Below are positions 1 through 9,002 of a stretch of DNA of 64,000 nt, piece by piece. Location: assembly GCA_963803295.1 (NCBI GenBank), contig CAWDMC010000012.1, forward strand, positions 124,001 through 188,000. The letters are read 5' to 3'. Within the stretch, counting starts at the first letter, position 1, and each line of letters starts with the position of its first letter. Source of the DNA: CAWDMC01 sp963803295. Lineage in GTDB: Bacteria > Acidobacteriota > Terriglobia > UBA7540. The notes under the pieces were generated by a model. The model worked only from the letters and a program-made list of their open reading frames with translations, ran no database searches and was not told where the DNA came from. A program made the position numbers and the translations under genes.

Positions 1-542
1 CCGACGGCGGATCGCACCGCCCCTATGATGTCGATCGATAGACCGAATTCATAGCTGGACAGCGTGCGCCAGCCGCTCCCAAAGGGATCGAACTTGAGCG
101 CGGTGTAGCCGCGATCAGCCACGACCTTGGCCTTCTCGGCAAAGGATTCGGGAGTTCGTGGTCCGCGGTACCAGCCATTGGCGTAAGCGCGGAGTCTTTC
201 GTGATATCGTCCGCCCCAAAAATTGTAGATCGGCTGATTCGAGGCCTTGCCCACGATGTCCCAACAGGCAATCTCGATGGCGGCGACGGCACACATGTGG
301 ATCTGCCCGCCTTCGGAAAATACGTCACGAATCAGACGTTGGGAAAGGGTCTCGATCTGGGTGGGATCCATTCCCAGGATCAGCGGCTTCAGTTCGTGGA
401 TGGCGGTCTCGATGGTCTTCGAGAACATTTGCAGCGAGCCCTCGCCGATACCATAGAGGCCCTCATCGGTGTGGACCTTCGTAAAGAGCCAGTTCTTCCA
501 GGGATTTCCCACCAGCCAGGTGTCAATTTTGGTGATTCGCAT
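1..542 (-). CDS. Mandelate racemase/muconate lactonizing enzyme family dehydratase (partial)
   Basis: The first 180 residues of an enolase-superfamily enzyme are present; the C-terminal barrel with most catalytic residues lies off the left edge. The start is the ATG at 542, opening MRITKIDTWLVGNPWKNW. The N-terminal capping domain is visible (TDEGLYGIGEGSL, then GGQIHMCAVAAIEIACWDI), followed by the beginning of the barrel with YTALKFDPFG, where the family places its first catalytic lysine region. Members dehydrate acid sugars (galactonate, gluconate and similar) or racemise 2-hydroxyacids. The substrate cannot be told from this part. It lies 48 bases downstream of the Tat-exported glycosidase-like gene, so the two probably form a carbohydrate-use operon. 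Confidence 0.85.
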   Translation of the reverse strand, partial: MRITKIDTWLVGNPWKNWLFTKVHTDEGLYGIGEGSLQMFSKTIETAIHELKPLILGMDPTQIETLSQRLIRDVFSEGGQIHMCAVAAIEIACWDIVGKASNQPIYNFWGGRYHERLRAYANGWYRGPRTPESFAEKAKVVADRGYTALKFDPFGSGWRTLSSYEFGLSIDIIGAVRSAV

Positions 543-590
543 AGTTATCCTCTTCCGAGTTCACCTTTCGGCTTTCTCCGGTCCGGTCGA

Positions 591-2585
591 TCACAAAAAC
601 CATTTGTGCTCGACCTCCTTACCTTTGTATTTGGGATGCCGGGGCTCTTCCTCGATCCAACTGATGTCCATCCTTTGCTGTTTCCTTTTATGAAACAGGT
701 CCATGAATTGCTTTTGCTGCGCGGGCGTCATGTCTCCGATGCCAATGTAGTCTCCAAATCCGTTGGAGATCGGCAGCGGAGCATTAAAGGTCTCAACCGC
801 ATAACGGCTCTGCTCGAAACGCTGGACGTCCCACCAATTGCATGACCATAGCACATTGCGGTAGTTAGGGAAGAGTCCATACGACCAGCCGGAGATTGTA
901 CAGGCCATATCCTGATATGTCCCATGAGCGACGAGACAATAGGGGACCCCCGCCTCGTAAGGCTGAAAGGCGCCGATGTCATCAGAAGCTAGGAAAGCCA
1001 GTTGCGGGCTGAAGCTGGCCACCGTCGCAGCCACTTCCTTTACCAAGGTCATCATGCCGCGGCTGGCATAGCCGGGAGCCGCAGCGGGTCCAAGGTCATT
1101 CGGACCGACCGTGAAGGTTTCGTCCCAAACGAAACCGTCCACCTCTTTGCCATATTCGTCAAGCAAGGCCTGGATGTAACGCAGATAGAACTTTCTCACT
1201 TCCGGATGCAGGGGGTTCTGGGCATACGTCTTTCCTTTGGTGTCCGGACCTTCCCAACCACCCCAATGCAACACTTTGCTGGGATCGTAGACCTCCTTGA
1301 CGCCATCACAGCCATTGATGCCGTCAGCATAGTAGATTCCTACCCGGAATCCCTTCTGCTTGGCGTAGCGGATTCGCCGGTGCATATCCTCGATCGACAT
1401 CGGCACCGGTCGCGTCGCCGCCACCGCGTCCTTGGGAAAGACAAGGCCCGATTCGCGGTCCGGGGCGTCAGGCAACGACTGGTAGAACGAGCTTGCGGCA
1501 TTGGGAAAGGCGGTCCATTCTTTCAGCAGCGCGCTCTTGCGCCAGTCGAAGGCGTAGTGGCCGACGTAGTCATACCATCCGTGCAATGCCAGGAACACTT
1601 TGGCGCGATCCTCGGGGGCAACCAGCTTTTCGAGTGCATCGATGTCGCTGAACCAGCCGCGCCCGTTCTTGCTGAGATAGTCGTAGTCCACCATGGCCAC
1701 TTCGTGCAGCCAGTCCGGCCCCGGCTTTACGTCAGCGAGTGAAGTTGCGTAAAAAGCCTGCATGGCGCCTTCCGCGCCGCCTCGATGCAGGGCGGTGTAT
1801 ACTCGCCGTTCCTCCTTTTGGACGCCGATCTCCCCGGAATACGCGCAGTTGAATTCGCCGCCCTTCTGCCCGTGGGCGAGACTGAAATACGACGTGAATA
1901 AGGGGTCCGCGCAATGCGTTAAACGCAAGCCGTCTTCGTCCGCGTACTCATCCACCATGGGGATCGCCAGGATTTGCACCCTGCCGACAGCATTTTTGTA
2001 GGACCCCGCCATCGCAAACACATACTCATTCTCGCCCTCGTATCCAAGGATCGGCTTCTGACGCCCTATCCCATTTTTCATCGGCACGAAGACATTACGC
2101 TGTGCCACCGGCAAGTGAATGTTCCGGGGCAGAGCCAGCAGCACGTCCTCGCTGATCTTGGCGGGCGCTTCGATTCCGATCTTCTCTTCGAGGGCCACCT
2201 CGCCATCGGAGAGATCCAGCAAAGCCGCTTCATACTTGACCGAGAAGGTGTCATGACCCGCAAAATTGTATTGGAATACTGCCGCCGCCCCGTCCCGGCG
2301 AGCGACACTTGGACGCTGGCAGCGATACTCCCGCATGCCTGCAACCACCAGACGAGGCCGTGTATCGCCCAGGCGGCGGTCGATCAATTCCGTATTTCCA
2401 TCGGTGAACGAGACGATCTGACCAGCCCGCGTTAGCTTCAGGCGCCATCCGTTCTTCTCGATAGTTTCACCGTCGCCGTCTTTCGCTTCGTCCGCGAAAG
2501 ATCTGCCAGGATTGAACACTGGAACTGACACGCCGGCCATTGAGGCTCCCACAATTCCCATAAAATCTCGTCGGCGCATTCTCAT
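591..2585 (-). CDS. Tat-exported glycosidase-like protein (TIM-barrel, clan GH-D-like)
   Basis: A protein of about 664 residues. I place the start at the ATG at 2585 (MRMRRRDFMGIVGAS), preceded by GGAG six bases upstream. This gives a twin-arginine signal (RRRDFMG) followed by a hydrophobic stretch, so export in folded form is likely. The C-terminal half looks like an alpha/beta barrel glycosidase: GFRVGIYYADGINGC, then NPLHPEVRKFYLRYI and VDGFVWDETFTVGPND, where a strand-end Asp/Glu pair could be catalytic. These resemble GH36/GH27/GH31-type barrels, but I cannot assign a family. The N-terminal half is probably a beta-sandwich domain. Its neighbour is a sugar-acid dehydratase, which fits polysaccharide or glycoside breakdown. 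Confidence 0.55.
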   Translation of the reverse strand: MRMRRRDFMGIVGASMAGVSVPVFNPGRSFADEAKDGDGETIEKNGWRLKLTRAGQIVSFTDGNTELIDRRLGDTRPRLVVAGMREYRCQRPSVARRDGAAAVFQYNFAGHDTFSVKYEAALLDLSDGEVALEEKIGIEAPAKISEDVLLALPRNIHLPVAQRNVFVPMKNGIGRQKPILGYEGENEYVFAMAGSYKNAVGRVQILAIPMVDEYADEDGLRLTHCADPLFTSYFSLAHGQKGGEFNCAYSGEIGVQKEERRVYTALHRGGAEGAMQAFYATSLADVKPGPDWLHEVAMVDYDYLSKNGRGWFSDIDALEKLVAPEDRAKVFLALHGWYDYVGHYAFDWRKSALLKEWTAFPNAASSFYQSLPDAPDRESGLVFPKDAVAATRPVPMSIEDMHRRIRYAKQKGFRVGIYYADGINGCDGVKEVYDPSKVLHWGGWEGPDTKGKTYAQNPLHPEVRKFYLRYIQALLDEYGKEVDGFVWDETFTVGPNDLGPAAAPGYASRGMMTLVKEVAATVASFSPQLAFLASDDIGAFQPYEAGVPYCLVAHGTYQDMACTISGWSYGLFPNYRNVLWSCNWWDVQRFEQSRYAVETFNAPLPISNGFGDYIGIGDMTPAQQKQFMDLFHKRKQQRMDISWIEEEPRHPKYKGKEVEHKWFL

Positions 2586-2719
2586 TCTCGTCTCCAGGAT
2601 AGAGTGGAACACGTTTGAGGAACCGGAACAAAACACGGAGCAAATTGACTATCAAACTGCAGTACAACACAAACGGCGAAGAGAACCCTCCTGACATAGT
2701 TCCCTCCTGCTTAGACTCG

Positions 2720-3481
2720 TCATCCGGGGTTGCGCTCTTCGAGAGCGTGAGCGGCCGTAAGGAACCGCCGGACGTCCTTCAATACCCCGATCATCATCTC
2801 CGGAGTCAGTTTGCCAGTCTGGGTGTTCTGCTGGCTGGGATGGTACGAAGCAAAAAGACGTGGCAATCCGACCGGCAAGTCGTAGCTCGCTCCATGTGCA
2901 AATTCAAAGTTGCCGCGCGGAGGCAGTTTCAAGGTGCCACCGGTGCGCGTCCAAGCTTTGCCTTGGTACACCAGTCGCAGGTAGGTGTCAAACGCGATTT
3001 TGCCAAGGGCTAATACAACGCGCACGTGGGTGAGCAGTCTGAGCTCAGCTTCAAAGTACGGCTGACAGTTACCCAACTCGGAGGGCAGCGGCTTATTGTC
3101 GGGTGGCGCGCAGCGAAGCGCCGCAGTGATATAGCAACCCCGCAGCTGTAGCCCGTCGTCGCGATTCATCGAGGTCGGCTGCTTCGCGAATCCCGCGTCG
3201 TAAAGCGCCCGATAGAGGAAGTCACCCGAGCGGTCGCCGGTGAACATGCGGCCGGTACGATTTCCGCCGTGCGCGGCGGGCGCTAGGCCCAGAATCAGCA
3301 ATTCCGCTTCGGGATCGCCGAAACTCGGAAGGGGTCGCCCCCAATATTCCTGCTCGAGATACATGCGCCGCTTGATGCGAGCTATCTCGCGGATGTACGT
3401 GGCGAGCCGCGGACACCTGGTGCAGGCGATCACCTCCTGCTGCAGAAGCGCGAGCTCGCGACAGGGAACCGGCTGAACCAT
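2720..3481 (-). CDS. Family 5 uracil-DNA glycosylase (UDGb type)
   Basis: A 253-residue protein that excises uracil and other deaminated bases from DNA in base-excision repair. The diagnostic family-5 motif GLAPAAHGGNRTGRMFTGD lies at about residues 66-84. It has Ala-Ala rather than the Asp of other UDG families, as in UDGb. Four cysteines likely hold the 4Fe-4S cluster: C20 and C23 (CTRC) and C125 and C140. A second active-site loop, ASYHPSQQNTQTG, is near the C-terminus. The start is the ATG at 3481. UDGb has a broader substrate range (hypoxanthine, hydroxymethyluracil) than UNG in characterised thermophile members; that is family knowledge, not visible here. The EVE gene lies 63 bases upstream on the same strand. 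Confidence 0.9.
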   Translation of the reverse strand: MVQPVPCRELALLQQEVIACTRCPRLATYIREIARIKRRMYLEQEYWGRPLPSFGDPEAELLILGLAPAAHGGNRTGRMFTGDRSGDFLYRALYDAGFAKQPTSMNRDDGLQLRGCYITAALRCAPPDNKPLPSELGNCQPYFEAELRLLTHVRVVLALGKIAFDTYLRLVYQGKAWTRTGGTLKLPPRGNFEFAHGASYDLPVGLPRLFASYHPSQQNTQTGKLTPEMMIGVLKDVRRFLTAAHALEERNPG

Positions 3482-3544
3482 AATGAGTCCAAGGTGAGCA
3501 AGTCGTCAGGATGCGCCGTAAAAGGGGCAGGTTCCGCGTCGTGA

Positions 3545-3958
3545 CTATTGAGTTCTTTCTGCCATCTCCATAAGCAGCTTCCACTGCTCCTCTGAAACTG
3601 GCATCACCGAAAGCCGTGCCATGCGTACCAGGGCGAAGTCCTTCAACGCGGGAGTCTGTTTGACTTCGCTGAGCGATACTGAACCCGGTAGCCTTTTCAC
3701 AGCCTTTATGTCCACAACAGTGAGACGAGGATCGTTTTGTTTCGGATCAGGGTAGGGGTCACTCGCAGCCTCAGCTAAACCCACGATCGCTTTCTCATCG
3801 CCCGTGTGGTAGATCAAGATTTCATCGCCGCTGCGGACGCTACGCAGATGCTTGAGTGCCAGATTGTTCGAGACGCCGTCCCAAACGGTCTTTCCATCAC
3901 GCTCAAGATGCTCAAATGAATAAGTATCAGGATCCGATTTGAACAGCCACTTGGCCAT
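3545..3958 (-). CDS. EVE domain protein (thymocyte nuclear protein 1-like)
   Basis: A single-domain protein of 137 residues. The opening MAKWLFKSDPDTYSFEHLER and the segment WDGVSNNLALKHLRSVRSGD followed by ILIYHTGDEKAIVGLAEA are the hallmark of the EVE domain. EVE proteins belong to the PUA-like fold and are thought to bind modified bases; members occur in modified-DNA recognition and in eukaryotic THYN1. No restriction or toxin domain is fused here, so it is the plain housekeeping form whose cellular role is unclear. Cytoplasmic. It is upstream of the uracil-DNA glycosylase gene on the same strand, which may mean co-transcription of two DNA-base-related proteins. Confidence 0.88.
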   Translation of the reverse strand: MAKWLFKSDPDTYSFEHLERDGKTVWDGVSNNLALKHLRSVRSGDEILIYHTGDEKAIVGLAEAASDPYPDPKQNDPRLTVVDIKAVKRLPGSVSLSEVKQTPALKDFALVRMARLSVMPVSEEQWKLLMEMAERTQ

Positions 3959-4147
3959 GCTGAACCTCCAGACCGAGGAGACAGGTTACAAGCAAGAAAG
4001 CGCGAGCGCAAGCCGTGGCTCGTTGAGCTGATAATGATGATGCCCAGTAATCGCCAGGCAATACGCTGCAGGGAATGCTGAGGGGGCCGCATGCAATTCG
4101 TCGCGGGAGCAAGAAATCGCGGCAATAAGCTATAGTAAGACTCTCCT

Positions 4148-5506
4148 ATGCCTCAGAGCCCGCCACAGCTCCGCCGTGAGCTCGGACTGATCCAGGCTAC
4201 CGCGCTCGCCATTACCGATATGGTGGGCATTGGGCCTTACATCACGATTCCGCTGCTGCTCGCCACGATGAGCGGTCCGCAAGCGATGCTCGGCTGGCTA
4301 GCAGGCGCAGCGGTCGCATTTTCTGACGGTTTGGTGTGGGCCGAGCTTGGCGCGGCGCTGCCCCAGGCGGGAGGGAGCTACAACTATCTGCGCGAAGCAT
4401 TCGGGCCACAACGTGCCGGCAGGTGGCTGTCGTTTCTCATGGTGTGGCAAATCATGTTCTCGGCGCCACTTTCGATCGCCAGTGGCAGTATCGGTTTCTC
4501 ATCCTACCTGCACTATCTGTTGCCGGCGCTTCCGTCCTGGGGAATTCACGCCATTGCCGGTGCGTTCCCGCTGCTGCTGGTCGTCCTGCTATACCGGCGA
4601 ATCGGGGCAGTTGGCAAATTATCGGTCGTGCTGGTAGGGGGTGTGCTCGGCGGCTGTCTTTGGATTATCCTCTCGGGACTGCCGCACTTGAGCGCGGCGC
4701 GCCTATTCGACTTTCCCTCCAATGCCTTTCACCTGAGCTGGCTCTTCTGGGCTGGATTGGGACATGCCACACTTTACGCTTTGTATGATTATTTTGGCTA
4801 TTACAATGTGTGCTATCTAGCCGAAGAGATACGAGATCCAGGCCGAGTGATCCCGCGCGCCATCATGTTCTCCATCATGCTGGTGGGTATCCTCTACATA
4901 CTCATGACCGCGTCTTTCGTCAGCGTGATTCCCTGGCGGGAGGCGCTCTCAAGTAAGTTCATCGCTTCCGCTTATATCGAACGGTTGCAAGGAAGCGTGG
5001 CCGGCAAGATCATGACCGCGCTGGTTCTCTGGATCGCCTTCTCTTCAGTGTTTTCCCTGCTACTGGGCTACTCGCGCATCCCTTATGTTGCCGCTAAGGA
5101 CGGCAATTTCTTTCGGGTTTTCGCCAAGCTCCATCCGACCGGCGAGTTTCCCCATATTGCGCTCATCACCCTGGGTGTCATGGCCTCGGTGTTTAGCCTG
5201 GGGCGACTGAGCGAAGTTATCCCCGGCCTTATCGCCACGCGCGTGCTGATCCAGTACCTTCCTCAGACCGTCGGATTCTTCCTGTTGCGAACCCGCCGAC
5301 CCGAACTCCCCAGACCCTTCCGCATGTGGCTTTACCCCTTGCCGGGAATTGTGTCGATCATCGGCTGGCTTTACGTGCTGGCGACTGCGGCGCGGTCGTC
5401 TCTCATCTTCGCCTTCGCAGTTTTCGGGGTTGGAACCGCTGCCTACCTCGTGCGGGCCAGGATGCGAACGGAATGGCCGTTCGCGGCCCCAAAACCTGTA
5501 ATTTGA
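4148..5506 (+). CDS. APC-superfamily amino acid permease
   Basis: A 452-residue inner-membrane transporter with about twelve hydrophobic segments. The first helix carries the APC signature around MVGIGPYITIPLLLATMSGP, the unwound substrate-binding helix of this superfamily. AGGSYNYLREAFGP and YYNVCYLAEEIRDPGRVIPRAI are also typical. It moves amino acids or related amines by proton or cation symport or by exchange; the substrate cannot be read. The start is the ATG at 4148. The gene is convergent with the MFS gene, with only 15 bases between stop codons and no obvious hairpin. It is divergent from the EVE gene across a 189-base spacer that should hold its promoter. Confidence 0.88.
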   Translation: MPQSPPQLRRELGLIQATALAITDMVGIGPYITIPLLLATMSGPQAMLGWLAGAAVAFSDGLVWAELGAALPQAGGSYNYLREAFGPQRAGRWLSFLMVWQIMFSAPLSIASGSIGFSSYLHYLLPALPSWGIHAIAGAFPLLLVVLLYRRIGAVGKLSVVLVGGVLGGCLWIILSGLPHLSAARLFDFPSNAFHLSWLFWAGLGHATLYALYDYFGYYNVCYLAEEIRDPGRVIPRAIMFSIMLVGILYILMTASFVSVIPWREALSSKFIASAYIERLQGSVAGKIMTALVLWIAFSSVFSLLLGYSRIPYVAAKDGNFFRVFAKLHPTGEFPHIALITLGVMASVFSLGRLSEVIPGLIATRVLIQYLPQTVGFFLLRTRRPELPRPFRMWLYPLPGIVSIIGWLYVLATAARSSLIFAFAVFGVGTAAYLVRARMRTEWPFAAPKPVI

Positions 5507-5521
5507 GCGTCGGACGTGAAA

Positions 5522-6814
5522 TCAGGCTCTGGACTCGATGTGGACCTCGACGTCTCTCGGTTCAAAGCCGAGTTCCGTAGGTTGGGGCAGTCTTCCCGTC
5601 ATGTTTGCCCACCACCAGAAGATCGCGGTAGTCGAGCTTAGGACTCCCGCCACCAGACCGATGCTCCTTGGCCCGGCGTATCCGGAGGCGATTCCCGCCA
5701 GACCCATCGAAAGCATCATCGTTGACCAGACCATCGATTCCGTCGTCGAGAAGACCCTGCCGCGGAATTCGTCGGGCACATGCCGCACCAGTTTTGAGAC
5801 ATTCAGCACCGAACTTATCGCCACGCTGGCCCGAGACAGGGCGATGAAGAAAAGAGCCAGCCAGAACTGCCGCATCTGGCTGAACAGCACGTAGGTGGCT
5901 CCGTGGAGAACGTAGCAGATGGAGATGGTCCGCTTGTAGTTCTCAAAGCTGAGCCGTTTACCCAGGTAGTGTCCAATCGTCCCACCGACCAGCAGACCGA
6001 CTCCGGCACAGCTCCAGATGATGCCGATGCCGGCGGCCCCCCGATGGAATACCTGTTCGCCGAAAAGGGTAAATAGGATTTGGGCAGCCCCGCCGCCGGT
6101 AGCCCACCCGACCCCCACGAGAGAAATGCCGAGGATCAGCGGGGAAGCCTTCATATAGAGCAACCCTTCCTTGTACTCATGCCACGGGCGCACAACGCGA
6201 TCTTCGTCAACCTCCTCCCGCTTGGACCGAAAACCGCCTTTTATTCGCAACTGCCAGATACAGGTGGCGGAGACCAGGAAAGAGAGCGAGTTCAGGACGA
6301 AGGCCCAGCGGTAGCCGACGCTGGCCGCCGTTAAGCCTGCCGCCAGGGTACCGATGGTAAGAGTGGTCCACTGGGTGGTCTGCGTCAACGAACTTGCCGT
6401 GTGCAACTCCTCCTTGGTAGCAAGGGTGGGCAGAATGGAAGTCCGCCCGCTGGTGAAGAAAGGCGAGGCGAGCATCAGCATGGCGCTGAGGATATACAGA
6501 ACCCAGGACTGGCGATGATGTACCGTCAGCACAAAAGCCAGGGCGACCACCGCCCGAACCAGGTCGCTTGCCAGCATGATGCGTTTGCGGTCGAAGCGGT
6601 CAAGCAAAACGCCCGCGAGCGGCGCCGCCATCACGGCGGGAATGGCGCGTGACAACATGATGCCGGTTACCACCAACCCCGAACCGGTGGTCTCCATGGC
6701 CAGGCTGAACACAGCGATGTTGTTAAAGTGATCGCCGATCTCGCTGACAACCTGGCCGATCCACAGGTTTCGGTAATTGCGATTATTCCGCAACAAGTTG
6801 AGAAAATCGTTCAT
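5522..6814 (-). CDS. MFS transporter (EntS-like exporter group)
   Basis: About 430 residues with twelve hydrophobic segments. The N-terminus NRNYRNLWIGQVVSEIGDHF and the loop motif PLAGVLLDRFDRKRIMLASD mark the MFS group that contains enterobactin exporter-like and multidrug efflux proteins. The second half repeats the pattern (GVGLLVGGTIGHYLGKRLSF). I prefer the ATG at 6814; a GTG two codons upstream (6820) is an alternative. Substrate unknown. No transporter partner or regulator is adjacent. The 276 bases upstream, before the ABC exporter operon, should hold the promoter. Confidence 0.86.
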   Translation of the reverse strand: MNDFLNLLRNNRNYRNLWIGQVVSEIGDHFNNIAVFSLAMETTGSGLVVTGIMLSRAIPAVMAAPLAGVLLDRFDRKRIMLASDLVRAVVALAFVLTVHHRQSWVLYILSAMLMLASPFFTSGRTSILPTLATKEELHTASSLTQTTQWTTLTIGTLAAGLTAASVGYRWAFVLNSLSFLVSATCIWQLRIKGGFRSKREEVDEDRVVRPWHEYKEGLLYMKASPLILGISLVGVGWATGGGAAQILFTLFGEQVFHRGAAGIGIIWSCAGVGLLVGGTIGHYLGKRLSFENYKRTISICYVLHGATYVLFSQMRQFWLALFFIALSRASVAISSVLNVSKLVRHVPDEFRGRVFSTTESMVWSTMMLSMGLAGIASGYAGPRSIGLVAGVLSSTTAIFWWWANMTGRLPQPTELGFEPRDVEVHIESRA

Positions 6815-7090
6815 CTGCACCGCTCGTCAAATGCACCACATAATCAGACTGCTTCAAGTTATCCCAACCTTTAGAGCACGTATTTTGGTTGGAAGCCTCC
6901 AAGGGACGCGCCCCAAACGCGCCGACAAAGAGACCGGATAACAGATAGAAGGATCAGTAAGGCATCGTGGGCTTAAGGAGGGCGGTCCCTCAGGCCTTTT
7001 AGGATCGCACATTCGGCACGATTTCTGAAGGTGGAAACGGCAGGTTTCAGATTATTGAGATTAGTCACTGAGTCGCTTACTGCCTTCTGC
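6815..7090. other. Intergenic region with low-complexity repeat
   Basis: No credible gene. The segment 7052-7110 is a run of related short words (TTAGTCACTGAGTCG, ACTGCCTTCTGCCTACTGC) like the short intergenic repeats seen elsewhere in this window. It may form the 3' end region of the ABC exporter operon. A minus-strand open frame of 62 codons here has no start signal and no recognisable domain. Confidence 0.5.
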
Positions 7091-8938
7091 CTACTGCTTA
7101 GTGCCTGCCACTGCTTCCTGATCTTTGTACTGCAATTGGTAGAGTTTGTAGTAGACGCCACGGTTAGCGAGCAGTTCCTGGTGCGTCCCGATTTCGCGCA
7201 CGCGCCCCTTGTGCATCACGATGATCTTGGAGGCATTCTGGATGGTCGAAAGCCGGTGGGCGATGACCAGCGAGGTGCGATTCTCGATCAGCCGCCGCAG
7301 GCCCTCGCGGATGAGATACTCCGTCTCAGGATCGACGCTTGAAGTGGCCTCGTCCAGGATCAGAATGCGCGGATTGTGCGCCAGGGCGCGCGCGAACGAG
7401 AGCAGTTGCTTCTGGCCGACAGAAAGCGTGGAGCCCCGCTCGCGCACCGGCTCATCAAATCCGAGGGGCAGGCTCTCGATGAAATCGAGGACGTTCACCT
7501 GGCGGGCAGCCTCGCGAATATCCTGATCCGTGATCCCTTCCGTACCCATGCGGATATTCGAGGCAATGGTGCCCGAGAAGAGGAACGGATCCTGCAACAC
7601 CATGCCAAAATTTCGCCGCAGATCGGCGAGCCGCAAGTTGCGGATGTCGACGCCGTCAAAAAGAATGGCGCCCTCCTGAATGTCGTAAGAGCGCAGCAAC
7701 AGGCTGGTCAGCGTGGTCTTACCGGCACCGGTATGGCCCACCACAGCCACAGTCTCACCCGGTTCAATGGCGAAGGATACGCGCTCGATCACACGATGGT
7801 CAGGTTGATAGCCGAAGCCTACATCGCGAAACTCCACCAAGCCTGTAGGGTTCGGCAAGGGCACAGGCTTTTCGGGATCGGCGATCGTCACCGGCGTATC
7901 GAGGAGTTTGAAGATACGCTCGGCGCTCGCCATCGCCGCCTGCAGAATGTTGTATTTGTCGCTCAGGTCCTGGATAGGCCGGAAGAAGCGCTGCGAATAT
8001 TGAATAAAGGCGATGGCCGTGCCCACCGTCACTGCGCCGCGCAAGCTCATACCGCCGCCCAGGTAGATGATCACGGCCACGGCCGCCATTCCGAGGAATT
8101 CCACTGTAGGGTAGAAAAGGCCGTAGGCCAGAATGGAATCCTTGAACGCCGCCATATGTGTCCGGTTGATCTGCCGGAACTCATCGAAGCTGCGCTCTTC
8201 GCGGCCAAACAATTGCAGAACGGCCATGCCGGTGAGGTGCTCCTGCAGGTACGCGTTGATCCGGGCGATCGCCAGGCGAATCCGCCGGTAGGAGTCGCGC
8301 ACTGCCCGGCGGAACATGACCGTGGCCATAACGATCAGGGGCAGCACAGCAAACGTGAGCAGCGCCAGTTTCCAATCGAGCTTGAGCATTACCACCACGA
8401 TCGAGATGAGGCTGAAGAAGTCACCGAAGATGGCCACCACGCCTTCGCCGAAGAGGTCGTTCATCACGTCCACGTCGGTGGTGACGCGTGTGACCAGGCG
8501 GCCCACCGGATTACGATCGTAGAAACTCATCTGCAAACGCTGGAGATGGGCGAAGATCTGTTTGCGCAGGTCGTACATCACTTTCTGACCCACAATCTGC
8601 ATGGCAAATGATTGCCCGAATTGCAGAACGAAGGTCAGAAGCACGGTGGGCAGATAAAGCGCTAAAGCTATTTGAGCGATCCCTAGCACAGGGTTACGGC
8701 TAAGAAAATTGGCGAGAATGTGCGGAACGTGCTGGCGGCCGGAGGGGTCCAGATAACGGTCTATCTCCACCTTCATCAGGTAAGGCGGTACGGCCTGAAA
8801 TACGCCAAAGAAAAGGGTGGCCAGGAAAGCGACTAGCACTACGCGACGATAAGGCCGCAGGTAGGCAAGCAGCCGCTTCATCAGGCGCGAGTCATATGCC
8901 TTGCCGAGGACTTCTTCTTCGTGGAGATTGTCAGCCAT
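7091..8938 (-). CDS. ABC exporter half-transporter, catalytic-site subunit (TM288-like)
   Basis: A 615-residue fusion of a six-helix exporter membrane domain (residues about 20-340) and an ATPase domain. The Walker A is GHTGAGKTT, and the Walker B with catalytic glutamate is ILILDEATSSVD. The H-loop is VIAHRLSTI. The signature is degenerate: TLSVGQKQLLSFARAL instead of LSGGQ. Its neighbour has the opposite pattern (normal LSGGQ, no catalytic Glu). The pair should therefore form a heterodimeric exporter with one working and one degenerate ATP site, as in Thermotoga TM287/288 and LmrCD. Likely cargo is drugs or lipids, not determinable here. It follows the partner gene by 64 bases in the same operon. 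Confidence 0.93.
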   Translation of the reverse strand: MADNLHEEEVLGKAYDSRLMKRLLAYLRPYRRVVLVAFLATLFFGVFQAVPPYLMKVEIDRYLDPSGRQHVPHILANFLSRNPVLGIAQIALALYLPTVLLTFVLQFGQSFAMQIVGQKVMYDLRKQIFAHLQRLQMSFYDRNPVGRLVTRVTTDVDVMNDLFGEGVVAIFGDFFSLISIVVVMLKLDWKLALLTFAVLPLIVMATVMFRRAVRDSYRRIRLAIARINAYLQEHLTGMAVLQLFGREERSFDEFRQINRTHMAAFKDSILAYGLFYPTVEFLGMAAVAVIIYLGGGMSLRGAVTVGTAIAFIQYSQRFFRPIQDLSDKYNILQAAMASAERIFKLLDTPVTIADPEKPVPLPNPTGLVEFRDVGFGYQPDHRVIERVSFAIEPGETVAVVGHTGAGKTTLTSLLLRSYDIQEGAILFDGVDIRNLRLADLRRNFGMVLQDPFLFSGTIASNIRMGTEGITDQDIREAARQVNVLDFIESLPLGFDEPVRERGSTLSVGQKQLLSFARALAHNPRILILDEATSSVDPETEYLIREGLRRLIENRTSLVIAHRLSTIQNASKIIVMHKGRVREIGTHQELLANRGVYYKLYQLQYKDQEAVAGTKQ

Positions 8939-9002
8939 CGTCCGTTGTCACTGGCCCGTAGTCAGTCGTGAGGCGGAGTGGAGCTAGACTCCTGACTCCT
9001 TC

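Noticed and set aside
7376..8611. 411-codon plus-strand frame over the ABC exporter
   Set aside because: His- and Arg-rich composition with no domain; shadow of the exporter gene.
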